Positions 33,110 to 42,328 of a stretch of 64,000 nucleotides of DNA are shown here, piece by piece. Source of the stretch: Pelagibius sp050330205 (GTDB taxonomy: Bacteria > Pseudomonadota > Alphaproteobacteria > Kiloniellales > Kiloniellaceae); assembly GCA_050330205.1 (NCBI GenBank), contig JBHJOA010000048.1, positions 62,001 to 126,000 on the forward strand, given 5' to 3'. The translations under genes were made by a program, and so were the position numbers. Below the pieces are notes generated by a model that had not been told where the DNA came from, did not search any database, and saw nothing but the letters and a program-made list of their open reading frames with translations. Each line of letters opens with the position of its first letter. The stretch's first letter is position 1.

Positions 33110-34561
33110 TCAATTCGATACCCTGATGCGATAGACCAGTTCGGTCTCGCCGCCGGCCGGGACGGTGAGGCGCCAGGAGATCCGGTTGGCGCTGTCCCGC
33201 TCGTGCGGCGCGCTCTCCTCGCGCAGGGTCCAGCCCTGGGGCATCTGGCCGGCCACCACCACCTCGACGGCTTCGTCCTTGGCGTTCTTCACGGTGATCC
33301 GCTGGCCGGTCTCGTAGCTGCGGTCGCTGAGGCGCTCGTAGACGCTGCGCTCGGCGCGCGCGGTGACGTCGAAGGCCTGGCCGAGGGTCAGCCGCGCCTT
33401 CTCGCCGGCAGGGGTATGGGCGAGGCGGTCGGCACCCAGGAAGAGCATGGCATCGCTCCCGCCCCCCTGACCACCCCCCTGGCCGCCCCCGGGCCCGTAG
33501 ACACGGACGGTGCCGGCCGGCAGCGGCGCGCCGAGCCCGAGGTCGGTCTCGTTCTCCATCTCGAGCATGAGGGCGGCGTTCACCGGGCCGATCTCGTCCA
33601 CGCCGGGATGGCCGTTCGCCAGCCCCTCGAAGCGGTACTCGCGCAGCACGGCCACGCCAGGCGCCGTCATCAGCGGTATCTGCTTGGTCTCGCCGCGCTT
33701 CAGGGTGACCGGGCGGGTGATGCTGTAGACGTAGCGGTCGCCGGCCGCTTCCGGTGCCGAGGCATCGGCCGCCGGCGCCATGGCCACGGCCATTTCCATG
33801 CGCGTGTAGGGCTGTTCCTTGTAGGCCGACGGCCCCTGGTTCACCTCGCCGGCCACCAGCCGCAGCGTGGCGCCGGCGTAGTCGCTGTCGGTGGCGTTGG
33901 TCAGGGTGACCAGCGCCGAGAGGTCGAGCCGATCCGCCGACGGGTTGAGCCGGGCCACGTAGTCGGCACGCCAGGACAGGCCGTGGGTCAGGTAGTCGAG
34001 GCGCAGGTCGCTGGGTCCCGCCTGGCCGGGGAAAACGCGCACCAGCAGGGCCGGCTTGCTGCGCAGCCCGGCCGGCATGCCGGTGAAGGCGATGCGGCCC
34101 GGCGGGTCGATCTCGATGCGGTCGCCGACCTGCACCACCAGGCCCCCGGCCAGCGACAGCACCCGCGCCTCCTCCACCTGGTCGGCGCCGGTCTCGGGAT
34201 GGGTGCGGATGATCTGCACGGTCTGGCCGAGCGAAGCCTCCAGCAGGCGCCCGGGCGTCAGGAGGTCGGCCACCAGGCTCTGCTCGATGACGCGCAGGCC
34301 GGGCGCGCTCAGCAGCACGGTCTCCGGCTGCATCTGGCCGCTGACGCCCTCGATGGCGAGCAGGGTCTCGCCGGCCGGCAGGTCGACGCGGCGCGTCTCG
34401 CTGACCAGGCCGAGGTTCTGGTTGTAGACCGTGAGGATCAGGGTGCGGCGGGTTTCGGCGCCGAGCGGAAGCTCCTGGGCCCGGGCAGGGCCCGCGAGCG
34501 AGGCCGCGGCCAGCAGGCAGAGGGCCAAAGCGGAAGCGCGCGGGCGGAGGGAGGAAAGCAT
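33110..34561 (-). CDS. DUF4139 domain-containing exported protein
   Basis: Exported protein of 483 residues, function unknown. The ATG gives a clear signal peptide (SALALCLLAAASLAGPARAQ). The mature part starts as a beta-rich N-terminal domain (LTVYNQNLGLVSETRRVDLP) and continues into the DUF4139 region (LDYLTHGLSWRADYVARLN, about residue 210 on), ending with immunoglobulin-like strands (RITVKNAKDEAVEVVVAGQM). A Gly/Gln-rich linker (GPGGGQGGGQGGG) interrupts it near residue 385. DUF4139 proteins are secreted and possibly mucoid or adhesive, but without proven activity. Confidence 0.85.
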   Translation of the reverse strand: MLSSLRPRASALALCLLAAASLAGPARAQELPLGAETRRTLILTVYNQNLGLVSETRRVDLPAGETLLAIEGVSGQMQPETVLLSAPGLRVIEQSLVADLLTPGRLLEASLGQTVQIIRTHPETGADQVEEARVLSLAGGLVVQVGDRIEIDPPGRIAFTGMPAGLRSKPALLVRVFPGQAGPSDLRLDYLTHGLSWRADYVARLNPSADRLDLSALVTLTNATDSDYAGATLRLVAGEVNQGPSAYKEQPYTRMEMAVAMAPAADASAPEAAGDRYVYSITRPVTLKRGETKQIPLMTAPGVAVLREYRFEGLANGHPGVDEIGPVNAALMLEMENETDLGLGAPLPAGTVRVYGPGGGQGGGQGGGSDAMLFLGADRLAHTPAGEKARLTLGQAFDVTARAERSVYERLSDRSYETGQRITVKNAKDEAVEVVVAGQMPQGWTLREESAPHERDSANRISWRLTVPAGGETELVYRIRVSN

Positions 34562-34651
34562 TGGGGGAACGCTCCTATGGGACCGGGTTACGGCGATTTC
34601 AGCGAGCTTCGGCGACGATTGCGGCAAGACTTTGTCCCCCGTGTATCCATT

Positions 34652-34689
34652 CCGGACGACGCCGTTCAGGCCGGACGACGCCGTTCAGG
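34652..34689. repeat. Exact 19-base tandem duplication at the end of recR
   Basis: CCGGACGACGCCGTTCAGG occurs twice back to back (34652-34670, 34671-34689), followed by the start of a degenerate third copy. The second copy contains the recR stop codon, so a second in-phase-looking TGA sits just beyond the first. Confidence 0.85.
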
Positions 34690-35314
34690 CCGGGCGGCGC
34701 GCCTTCAGGGCCGCGGTCAGGGTGCCGTCGTCGAGGTAGTCGAGCTCGCCGCCGACCGGCACGCCGTGGGCCAGGCGGGTGACCCTGGCGACACGGCCGG
34801 CCAGCCGCTCGGAGATGTAGTGGGCCGTGGTCTGGCCGTCGACGGTGGCCGGGAGCGCCAGGATGACCTCCTCGACGCCCCGACCCTCGCCGGCGCCCTT
34901 GCCACCCGCCTCGCTCTCTCCGGCGGCGCGCGCCACCAGGCTGCCCAGGTTGAGCTGCTCCGGGCCGCGTCCGTCGATGGCCGAAAGGGTGCCGCCGAGC
35001 ACATGGTAGCGGCCCTTGAAGGCGCCGCTGCGCTCCAGCGCCCAGAGGTCGGCAACGTCTTCGACCACGCAGAGCACCCGCGGATCGCGCGCCGGGTCCT
35101 CGCAGATGCCGCAGGGGTCGCGGGTATCGAGGTTGCCGCAGGCCGAGCAGACCCGCACCGACTCCGCCGCCCGCGCCATGGCCTCGGCCAACGGCAGCAT
35201 CAGCGACTCGCGCTTCTTCATAAGGTGCAGGACGGCGCGCCGCGCCGAGCGCGGTCCGAGCCCCGGCAGGCGGGCAAGCAACTGGATCAGGCGTTCGAGA
35301 TCGCCCGCGATCAT
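34685..35314 (-). CDS. recR: Recombination protein RecR
   Basis: Part of the RecFOR pathway that loads RecA on gapped DNA. The 209-residue protein has the helix-hairpin-helix LARLPGLGPRSARRAVLHLM (about 13-32), the Cys4 zinc finger (Cys56, Cys59, Cys68, Cys71) and a Toprim domain from CVVEDVADLWALE. A Gly/Glu-rich insert (ESEAGGKGAGEGRG) lengthens it slightly. The ATG is preferred over one nine codons upstream because family members begin at this helix. It ends the dnaX-ybaB-recR operon. Confidence 0.95.
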   Translation of the reverse strand: MIAGDLERLIQLLARLPGLGPRSARRAVLHLMKKRESLMLPLAEAMARAAESVRVCSACGNLDTRDPCGICEDPARDPRVLCVVEDVADLWALERSGAFKGRYHVLGGTLSAIDGRGPEQLNLGSLVARAAGESEAGGKGAGEGRGVEEVILALPATVDGQTTAHYISERLAGRVARVTRLAHGVPVGGELDYLDDGTLTAALKARRPA

Positions 35315-35368
35315 TGAGGGCCCCTCAATCGAGGTATGCACATGGACGGTCGCCGAAGGCAGGGACGG

Positions 35369-35692
35369 TCAGAACGGCAGCTTCATGCCCGGCGGCAGGT
35401 CGAGGCCGCCGGTCACCTGCTTCATCTCCTCGGCGACGGCCGCCTCCACCTTGACCTTGGCGTCGTTCACGGCGGCGACGATGAGGTCTTCCATCACCTC
35501 CACCTCGCCCGGGTCGACCAGCGAGGGATCGATCTTCAGGCGGCGCAGCTCCGACTTGCCGTTGAGGGTCGCCGTCACCATGCCCGCCCCGGACTGCCCG
35601 GTGACCTCGAGCCGGCCCAGCTTCTCCTGCATTTCGGCCATCTTGGCCTGCATCGCCTGTGCCTGCTTCATCATCTGGCCCAGGTTCTTCAT
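35369..35692 (-). CDS. ybaB: YbaB/EbfC family nucleoid-associated protein
   Basis: Small DNA-binding protein of 107 residues that forms tweezer-like dimers. The N-terminal helix is MKNLGQMMKQAQAMQAKMAE and the core contains GKSELRRLKIDPSLVDPGEV. The ATG overlaps the dnaX stop. Placement between dnaX and recR is the conserved bacterial order. Confidence 0.95.
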   Translation of the reverse strand: MKNLGQMMKQAQAMQAKMAEMQEKLGRLEVTGQSGAGMVTATLNGKSELRRLKIDPSLVDPGEVEVMEDLIVAAVNDAKVKVEAAVAEEMKQVTGGLDLPPGMKLPF

Positions 35693-37551
35693 CGCTCGTC
35701 GGCTCCTTCGTCTGCCTCTATGGGATATTCCGGCTCTGTGGGATCTTCCGGCGCCTTCGGACCGGACTCGGCCCGCCGGCGGTCGCGCCGCGCCACCAGC
35801 TTCGCGTCGGGAAAGGTCTCGATGACGGCCTGCACCAGGGGATGCTGCATCGCCGCCGCGCGCTTGGCGTCCTCGGCGGCCTTCTGCTGCGCTCGCAGCG
35901 TCGCCTCGCCTTCCTGCTGCGAGATGGTGATCACCCAGCGGCGGCCGCAGGCCTTCTCCAGCACCGCGGCGAAGCGGCTGGCGAGATTGGCCGGCGCCGC
36001 CTCGGTGACGCGCAGCTCGATGCGCCCCGGCTCGAAGCGCACCGGGTGGACATCGTCCATCAGGTGGTTGGCGAGGATGCCCTCGCCGCTGTCGCGCACC
36101 AGCGCCACCGCCGCCGCGAAGTCGCGGAGGGCAAGCCCTTGCGGTGCCGCCTCCTGCTGCCGCTCCGGCGCGGGCGGCGCGGCGGGGAGCGGCCGGGCCA
36201 ATGCCGCCTGGGGACCGCCCTCGGCGCCCTGGCCGGGCGCGTTCATCTCGTACGAGCCCCCGCGCGCCTCCACCGGCGCGCCGCCGTTGCCTGCGGCGGA
36301 GGCCGCGCCGCCGGCGGTCGGCGAGGCAGCGGGTGCGGCGGCCGCGGTACCGGCGCCGCCTTTCAGGCGATCGACCAGTTCGCCAGGCGTCGGCAGATCG
36401 CTGACGTAGGCCAGTCGGATCAGCACCATCTCAGCCGCCTGCAGCGGCACCGGCGCGGTCTGCACCTCGCCGAGACCCTTCAGCAGCATCTGCCAGATGC
36501 GGGCGAGGGCGGCGAGGGTCAGCTTCTCGGAGAGGCCGCGCCCGCGCAGGCGCTCGGTTTCGGGCAGGCCGGGCGCGTCCAGGGTCTGCGGCACCAGCTT
36601 GGCTCGGGTCAGGAAGTGCGCCAGCTCCAGCAGGTCCTGCACCACCACCGCCGGATCGGCCCCGGCGGCATAGAGGTCGGCGACGATATCCAGGGATTCC
36701 GGAATCCTGCCGGCGACCAGCGCCTCGAAGAGGTCGAAGATGCGCGCCCGGTCGGCAAGGCCCAGCATGGCCTGCACCTGTTCGGCCGCCACCGTGGTGC
36801 CGCCGCCAAGGGCAATGGCCTGGTCGAGCAGCGACAGCCCGTCGCGCGCCGAGCCATCGGCGGCCCGCGCGATCATCGCCAGCGCTTCCGGCGCCACGGT
36901 GACGCCTTCCTTCTCGACGATGCCGGCGAACAGGCCGCGCAGGTCCTCGGTGGTCAGCCGGCGCAGGTCGAAGCGCTGGCAGCGCGACAGCACGGTGACC
37001 GGCACCTTGCGGATCTCCGTGGTCGCGAAGATGAAGACGACGTGCTCCGGCGGTTCCTCCAGGGTCTTCAGCAGCGCGTTGAAGGCGCTGTTGGAGAGCA
37101 TGTGGACCTCGTCGATGATGTAGATCTTGTAGCGCGCCTGCACCGGGCGATAGCGCACCCCCTCGATCAGTTCGCGGATGTCGGCGACGCCGGTGCGGCT
37201 GGCCGCGTCCATCTCGATGACGTCGACGTGGCGGTCCTGGGCGATGGCCTGGCATTCGGCACAGAGGCCGCAGGGCGAGGGCGTCGGCCCGCCCTTGCCA
37301 TCGGGGCCGACGCAGTTCAGGGCGCGGGCGATGATGCGCGCCGTGGTGGTCTTGCCGACGCCGCGCACGCCGGTGAGGATGAAGGCATGCGCCAGGCGGC
37401 CGCTGTCGATGGCGTTGGTGAGGGTGCGGACCAGGGCCTCCTGGCCCACCAGGTCGGCGAAGGTCGAGGGGCGGTACTTGCGCGCCAGCACCCGGTAGAG
37501 GCTCTCCTGCGGGAGGCTGTCAGTCTCTCTCTCGCTGGGGGCGTCGCTCAT
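35689..37551 (-). CDS. dnaX: DNA polymerase III gamma/tau subunit
   Basis: Clamp-loader ATPase of the replicative polymerase. From the ATG chosen the protein has 620 residues. The Walker A motif GVRGVGKT spans 61-68, the zinc cysteines are Cys80, Cys94, Cys97 and Cys100, the Walker B region is YIIDEVHML and the sensor is ATTEIRKVP. Domain III follows, then an Ala/Pro/Gly-rich linker (about 400-470) and a C-terminal tau-like domain. I saw no A-rich slippery sequence of the E. coli type, so a short gamma form by frameshifting is not supported. An ATG three codons upstream is the alternative start. Confidence 0.95.
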   Translation of the reverse strand: MSDAPSERETDSLPQESLYRVLARKYRPSTFADLVGQEALVRTLTNAIDSGRLAHAFILTGVRGVGKTTTARIIARALNCVGPDGKGGPTPSPCGLCAECQAIAQDRHVDVIEMDAASRTGVADIRELIEGVRYRPVQARYKIYIIDEVHMLSNSAFNALLKTLEEPPEHVVFIFATTEIRKVPVTVLSRCQRFDLRRLTTEDLRGLFAGIVEKEGVTVAPEALAMIARAADGSARDGLSLLDQAIALGGGTTVAAEQVQAMLGLADRARIFDLFEALVAGRIPESLDIVADLYAAGADPAVVVQDLLELAHFLTRAKLVPQTLDAPGLPETERLRGRGLSEKLTLAALARIWQMLLKGLGEVQTAPVPLQAAEMVLIRLAYVSDLPTPGELVDRLKGGAGTAAAAPAASPTAGGAASAAGNGGAPVEARGGSYEMNAPGQGAEGGPQAALARPLPAAPPAPERQQEAAPQGLALRDFAAAVALVRDSGEGILANHLMDDVHPVRFEPGRIELRVTEAAPANLASRFAAVLEKACGRRWVITISQQEGEATLRAQQKAAEDAKRAAAMQHPLVQAVIETFPDAKLVARRDRRRAESGPKAPEDPTEPEYPIEADEGADER

Positions 37552-37639
37552 GTGAGGCATTCCGGGGAGCGGGAAGCGCGCCCGCCGCGGCCCATGTGAA
37601 AGAAGCGGGGCCGGGACCTCACGCGCTTGAATTTCGGGT

Positions 37640-37737
37640 GGGAGGTTGGAACAGCGACCCGGACCGGAATCTCGTTACGGCTGCTTCCTTCCGGACCTGA
37701 CCGGGTTGGCGAGTGATCCGTCCGCCGCCAACCTCCC
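37640..37737 (-). ncRNA. ffs: Signal recognition particle RNA, small (4.5S) type
   Basis: The leftward strand contains GGTCAGGTCCGGAAGGAAGC, the invariant Ffh-binding hairpin of SRP RNA. The ends GGGAGGTTGG and CCAACCTCCC pair, giving a ~98-base hairpin of the short bacterial type. Placement directly upstream of dnaX is usual in alphaproteobacteria. End points are set from the terminal pairing and may be off by several bases. Confidence 0.93.
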
Positions 37738-37851
37738 GTCCCCAATATCGGGCATCGGACCGGCCGGGGCAAGCCCCCGGCCCGGGCGCCACCGCGGGCC
37801 GGGCGTCGCGGCGATTGCCGCCGCCGGGCCGCCGTGCCACCTTGGCCGCCG

Positions 37852-38784
37852 ATGCCAAAACCGACGCGCTACCTTCCCAACTTCTACGCGGGCGTGCCGC
37901 TCGACCGCGCCGACAGCCTGCGCGCCGACGCCGAGCGCCTGGCCGCCCTGCTGGCCGACCCGCAAAGCTGCGTGATTCCGCTGTGGCGCAGCCAGCATCT
38001 GATCGCCGCCGAGGCCGATGCGGTGGTGCTGCGCCGCGCCGAACTCGACGGCCTGCTGGAGCTGCGCGGCGAGACCATCTTCCTCGGCCTGCGCGGGGAG
38101 GTGGCCTATCTCGCCATCGATTTCTCGCACCTCGACGAGCCGGAGATCGGCCCGCTCACCGCCGGGCGCGGCAGCTTCCAGGATCTGCGCGCCGTCGGCC
38201 CGATCATGCGCCGCGAAGACAGCGCGCTGCTGGCCTATGCCCGCGGCCTCGCCCACTGGCACGCGCGCCATGGCTTCTGCGGGGTCTGCGGCAGGCCGAC
38301 CGCGAGCGAGCGGGGCGGTCACCAGCGGCGCTGCAGCAATGCCGCCTGCAATGCGGTGCATTTTCCGCGCACCGACCCGGCGGTCATCATGCTGGTGCAC
38401 GACGGCGCCGGGCACTGCCTGCTCGGCCGCCAGCCGTCCTGGCCGCCGGGCATGCACTCGACCCTCGCCGGCTTCGTCGAGCCCGGCGAGAGCCTGGAGG
38501 AGGCCGTCGCCCGCGAAGTCCGCGAGGAGGTCGGCCTCGAGGTGCCGGTCGCCGAGGTGACCTACCACTCCTCGCAGCCCTGGCCCTTCCCCTCTTCCAT
38601 CATGCTGGGATTCCGGGCCCGCGCCGACCACGCCGCGCCGCGGCTGGGGCCCGACGAGCTGGAGAGCGCGCGCTGGTTCAGCCGCGCGGAACTGCGCAGC
38701 TCCCCGGAGGACGAGCGCTTCAAGCTGCCGCGCCGCGACTCCATCGCCCGCCGCCTCATCGAGGACTGGCTGGAGGAGGAATAG
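37852..38784 (+). CDS. nudC: NAD(H) pyrophosphatase / RNA-deNADding Nudix hydrolase
   Basis: Hydrolyses NADH to NMNH and AMP and removes NAD caps from RNA. The 310-residue protein has a zinc ribbon (Cys143, Cys146, Cys161, Cys166), a Nudix box from Gly207 to Leu229 with the REVREEVG core, and the NudC-specific SQPWPFPSS (241-249). The ATG gives a family-like N-terminus; a GTG six codons upstream is less likely. Confidence 0.95.
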   Translation: MPKPTRYLPNFYAGVPLDRADSLRADAERLAALLADPQSCVIPLWRSQHLIAAEADAVVLRRAELDGLLELRGETIFLGLRGEVAYLAIDFSHLDEPEIGPLTAGRGSFQDLRAVGPIMRREDSALLAYARGLAHWHARHGFCGVCGRPTASERGGHQRRCSNAACNAVHFPRTDPAVIMLVHDGAGHCLLGRQPSWPPGMHSTLAGFVEPGESLEEAVAREVREEVGLEVPVAEVTYHSSQPWPFPSSIMLGFRARADHAAPRLGPDELESARWFSRAELRSSPEDERFKLPRRDSIARRLIEDWLEEE

Positions 38785-38794
38785 GCGAGCGGCC

Positions 38795-39682
38795 TCAGTC
38801 GCCGTTAACGGTGCCGCGGAAGGGATTGGCGGGATAGACGCCGAGGATCTTCACCTCGCGGGAGAAGAAGCTGAGTTCCTCCAGCGCCAGGCGCACCATG
38901 CGGTTTTCCGGATGGCCCTCGATGTCGGCGTAGAACTGGGCCACCGTGAAGCTGCCGTCGATGATGTAGCTTTCCAGCTTGGTGATGTTGACGCCGTTGG
39001 TGGCGAAACCGCCCAGCGCCTTGTAGAGCGCCGCCGGCACCGAGCGCACCCGGAACACGAAGGTGGTGATCACCGGCCCGTCGTCGATCGGCGGATCGAT
39101 CGGCTCCTCCGCCATGACGATGAACCGCGTGGTGTTGTGCGGAATGTCCTGGACGTTGGCGTCGAGCACCTGCAGGCCGTAAATCTCCCCCGCCAGCGCT
39201 GAGGCAATGGCCGCGCGCGTCGGGTCGCCGAGCTCGGCGACCTCCTTGGCGGCGCCCGCGGTATCGGCGTGGGTCACCGGCGTCAGCCCCTCGCGCCGCG
39301 TGTAGTGACGGCACTGGGAGAGCGCCTGGACGTGGCTGTGCACCGTCCGGATCTGCGCCCGCGTCGTCCCCTTCGGCGCCAGCAGCTGGTGTTCGACCTT
39401 CTGGAAGTGCTCGCCGACGATGTGCAGGCCGGACTCCGGCAGCAGGTGGTGGATGTCGGCCACCCGCCCGGCGCTGGAGTTCTCGATCGGGATCATGGCA
39501 TGGCGGGCGCGACGGTCGCGCACGGCGGCGAAGGTGTCCTCGAAGGAGGTGCAGGGCAGGGTGGTCATCTGCGGGTAGGCGGCCCGGCAGGCCATGTCGG
39601 AATAGGCGCCGGGGACACCCTGGAAGGCAATGACGTTCTCCGACGCCGTCGCCTGCGGCGGCGTCCTGCTGGCCTCTGACAT
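38795..39682 (-). CDS. pheA: Prephenate dehydratase
   Basis: Makes phenylpyruvate from prephenate for phenylalanine synthesis. The 295-residue monofunctional protein has the dehydratase motifs FQGVPGAYSDMACRAAYP, MIPIENSSAGRV and the catalytic-loop region NTTRFIVMAEE. A C-terminal ACT domain (ALYKALGGFATNGVNITKLE, then SYIIDGSFTVAQFYADIEGH) should give feedback inhibition by phenylalanine. No chorismate mutase domain. Downstream of kdsB. Confidence 0.95.
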   Translation of the reverse strand: MSEASRTPPQATASENVIAFQGVPGAYSDMACRAAYPQMTTLPCTSFEDTFAAVRDRRARHAMIPIENSSAGRVADIHHLLPESGLHIVGEHFQKVEHQLLAPKGTTRAQIRTVHSHVQALSQCRHYTRREGLTPVTHADTAGAAKEVAELGDPTRAAIASALAGEIYGLQVLDANVQDIPHNTTRFIVMAEEPIDPPIDDGPVITTFVFRVRSVPAALYKALGGFATNGVNITKLESYIIDGSFTVAQFYADIEGHPENRMVRLALEELSFFSREVKILGVYPANPFRGTVNGD

Positions 39683-39772
39683 AGGTTTCCTAGCCTTCTC
39701 TGCGCGGATTCCTGCCGCCCGGGGCACCGGCCAAGGGGCCGGCGGCGGGGGCCGGAAGGACGAAATCTGGCC

Positions 39773-40570
39773 TCAAGCGGTCGCCAGCAGGGCCCGCGCC
39801 CGCTCAAGGTCGGCCGGAGTATCGACACCCAGGGGAAGGGTGTCAACGCGGGCCACGTCGATGCGCAGTCCCGCCTCCAAGGCCCGCAGCTGCTCCAGCC
39901 GCTCGCGCTGCTCCAGTGGCGAGGGCGGCAGGGCGACGAAGCGCTCCAGCGCGGCGCGGCGGTAGGCGTAGATGCCGATATGGTGATAGAGCGGCATCCC
40001 CGCATCGCCGCCGTCCCAGGGCACCGGGCAGCGGCTGAAGTAGAGCGCCCGGGCGATGTCCCCCTTGCCTGACGTGGGGCCGGCCGGAAAGCCGACCGCG
40101 GCCTTCACCACGTTGGGATTGCGCCGCTCCTCCGGCTCGCGGATCTCGACCACGAGGGTGGCGATGTCCGCCGGTCCGGCGGCCAGCGGCTGCAGCACCG
40201 CGCGCACCAGGCCCGGCTCCAGGGTCGGCAGGTCGCCCTGCAGGTTCACCACGGCGTCGTGGCGCCCCTCAGGATCGACCTTACGCAGGGCCTCGAAGAT
40301 GCGGTCGGAGCCGCTGGCGTGGGCGGGGTCGGTCAGCACCGCCCGGCCGCCGGCGGCGGTCACCGCCTCGGCGATTGCCTCCTCGGCGCAGGCCACCACC
40401 ACCGGGCCGACCGCCGCCTCCATAGCGCGGCGCCAGACGTGGACGATCATCGGTGCCCCATGGATGTCGGCCAGCGGTTTGTCGGGCAGCCGCGTCGAGG
40501 CGAGGCGCGCCGGGATCATGACGATCGGAGCTTTCGGTGGAGTCGGCGGCTGATCGGCGGGACTGGTCAT
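39773..40570 (-). CDS. kdsB: 3-deoxy-manno-octulosonate cytidylyltransferase
   Basis: Activates Kdo as CMP-Kdo for lipopolysaccharide. In 265 residues it has IPARLASTRLPDKPLADIHG (about 20-39), the nucleotide loop, DPAHASGSDRIFEAL, NLQGDLPTLEP and HIGIYAYRRAALERFV. The ATG follows the linker-free start MTSPADQPP. Probably co-transcribed with pheA and divergent from the cytochrome gene. Confidence 0.95.
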   Translation of the reverse strand: MTSPADQPPTPPKAPIVMIPARLASTRLPDKPLADIHGAPMIVHVWRRAMEAAVGPVVVACAEEAIAEAVTAAGGRAVLTDPAHASGSDRIFEALRKVDPEGRHDAVVNLQGDLPTLEPGLVRAVLQPLAAGPADIATLVVEIREPEERRNPNVVKAAVGFPAGPTSGKGDIARALYFSRCPVPWDGGDAGMPLYHHIGIYAYRRAALERFVALPPSPLEQRERLEQLRALEAGLRIDVARVDTLPLGVDTPADLERARALLATA

Positions 40571-40829
40571 CGGCAGGGACCTGAACGGAAGGGGTTTGCG
40601 TGGATCGCTTTGCAGACCGGAAAGCGGCGGATTGCCGCAGGGTCCGCTTCGGCCGCCGCAGATTAAGCGGCGCCCGGCGGAAAACAAGCCGCGCGGCGGG
40701 TCGTGCCCCCAGAAACCTGCCGGCCGGCCCGCGCAAAGCCTTGCGGCGCGGCGCCCGAGGGACTATTGAAAGCGCAGCCTCGCGCGGCTATTGTCCCGCG
40801 CGTATCGGAAGGGAACCAAGGGCTTATCG

Positions 40830-41384
40830 ATGGCTTCGTCGTTGGAATCGAACAAGATCGCTGCTGCCGTGCTGACCGCCGGCGTTGTCGCCATGCTCTC
40901 CGGCTTCGTCGCCAATCTGATCTACCATCCGCAGGTGACGCTGGAGGAGAACGTCTACGTGGTCGCCGCCTCCGACGGTGCCGGCGGCGCCGAAGCTTCC
41001 GCCGAGGAGGACACCGGCCCGGAGCCCATCGCCCCGCTTCTGGCCGAGGCCGATCTGGCCGCCGGCGAGACCCTGGCCGCGCGTCAGTGCGGCGCCTGCC
41101 ATACCTTCAATGAAGGCGGCCCCTCCCGGGTCGGCCCCAATCTCTACGACATCGTCAATCAGCAGATCGCTGCCGAGGGCGGCTTCTCCTATTCCAGCGC
41201 CCTGGCCGATATGTCCGGCGATACCTGGACCTACGAGCACCTGAACGCCTTCCTGGACAACCCGCGGGGATTCGCGCCGGGGACCAAGATGACGTTCCGC
41301 GGCCTTTCCAGGACGGCGGATCGGGCGAACGTGGTGGCCTACCTGCGCGGCCTCAGCGGCAATCCCGCGCCGCTGCCGGAATAG
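40830..41384 (+). CDS. Membrane-anchored cytochrome c (CycM/c552 type)
   Basis: Electron carrier of 184 residues in the periplasm, held by an N-terminal anchor (KIAAAVLTAGVVAMLSGFVA, residues 8-27). An acidic/Ala-rich linker is followed by a class I cytochrome domain with haem site CGACH (87-91) and likely axial Met in GTKMTFRGL. CycM-like anchored cytochromes link the bc1 complex to terminal oxidases in alphaproteobacteria, which is the expected role. The hisN gene starts 31 bases downstream. Confidence 0.9.
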   Translation: MASSLESNKIAAAVLTAGVVAMLSGFVANLIYHPQVTLEENVYVVAASDGAGGAEASAEEDTGPEPIAPLLAEADLAAGETLAARQCGACHTFNEGGPSRVGPNLYDIVNQQIAAEGGFSYSSALADMSGDTWTYEHLNAFLDNPRGFAPGTKMTFRGLSRTADRANVVAYLRGLSGNPAPLPE

Positions 41385-41415
41385 GCCGGCGCCGCCTTCC
41401 GGCGGTCAAACGCCA

Positions 41416-42219
41416 GTGAGCGAGACCGCCGCGCACTGCCCCGAGGACTTCGTGAAACTCGCCGGCCGCCTGGCCGACGCCGCGCGCGGCGTCGCCCGGC
41501 GCCACTTCCGCCAGCGCCTCGATATCGAGGACAAGGCCGACGACAGCCCCGTCACCCGCGCCGACCGCGAGGCCGAAACGGCGATGCGCGAGATCATCGC
41601 CGCCGCCCATCCCGGCCACGGCATCCACGGCGAGGAGTTCGGCGTCGAGAATCCGGATGCCGAGTTCGTCTGGGTGCTCGACCCGATCGACGGCACCAAG
41701 CGCTTCATCACCGGCAACCCGCTCTTCGGCTGCCTCGTCGCCCTGCTGCAGGGCGGCCGGCCGATTCTCGGCGTCATCGACATGCCGATCCTGGGGGAGC
41801 GCTGGCTGGGCGCCGCCGGCCGGCCGACGACCTTCAGCGACGCCGGCGGCCGCGGCGAGGCGCGGGCGAGGCCCTGCGGCGGCCTTGGCGCCGCGACCCT
41901 GCTCTCCACCGCCCCGGAGATGTTCCAGGGAGCCGACGGCGCGGCCTTTCAGCGCCTGCGCCGGGCCGCCAAGCTGACGCTCTATGGCGGTGACTGCTTC
42001 AACTATGGGCTGCTGGCCAGCGGCTTCGCCGACCTCGTCGTCGAGGCCGATCTCGCGCCCTACGACTACCTGGCCCATGCGCCGGTCATCGCCGGTGCCG
42101 GCGGCGTGATGACCGACTGGCAGGGCCGCCCGCCGGGCCTGGAGAGCGACGGCCGGGTGCTCTGCGCCGGCGACCGGCGCTGTCACGAGATGGCGATTTC
42201 CTTGCTGCAAGGCGCCTGA
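41416..42219 (+). CDS. hisN: Histidinol-phosphatase, inositol-monophosphatase family
   Basis: Magnesium-dependent phosphatase of 267 residues. Metal ligands are Glu73/Glu74 in HGEEFG, Asp89 and Asp92 in WVLDPIDGTKRFITG, and the Asp in APYDYLAHAPVIAGAGG. The DPIDGTKxFITG version is that of HisN-type histidinol-phosphatases of alphaproteobacteria and actinobacteria rather than of SuhB, so histidine synthesis is the best guess. GTG start. Another sugar-phosphate substrate is possible. Confidence 0.85.
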   Translation: MSETAAHCPEDFVKLAGRLADAARGVARRHFRQRLDIEDKADDSPVTRADREAETAMREIIAAAHPGHGIHGEEFGVENPDAEFVWVLDPIDGTKRFITGNPLFGCLVALLQGGRPILGVIDMPILGERWLGAAGRPTTFSDAGGRGEARARPCGGLGAATLLSTAPEMFQGADGAAFQRLRRAAKLTLYGGDCFNYGLLASGFADLVVEADLAPYDYLAHAPVIAGAGGVMTDWQGRPPGLESDGRVLCAGDRRCHEMAISLLQGA

Positions 42220-42328
42220 TTGGCCATAACATTCAGGCAAGGGGGCTGGCTGAACGAGGATTCGGGCCCATTTCCTTTGGGAATGCGCACCGGAACCCGC
42301 CGCGAACAGGGTATTGTCTTTGGGTAAG

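Noticed and set aside
33203..35317. 704-codon rightward open frame
   Set aside because: Antisense to the DUF4139 protein gene and recR, both of which are well supported.
35689..37551. Programmed frameshift in dnaX giving a gamma form
   Set aside because: No A-rich slippery heptamer or downstream stem was seen; the single frame runs to the end.
35659..37599. 646-codon rightward open frame
   Set aside because: Antisense to dnaX, with no recognisable domain.
40453..40790. Possible riboswitch or RNA element near the kdsB/cytochrome divergent region
   Set aside because: Nothing beyond ordinary GC-rich sequence was found, and no conserved RNA motif could be recognised.
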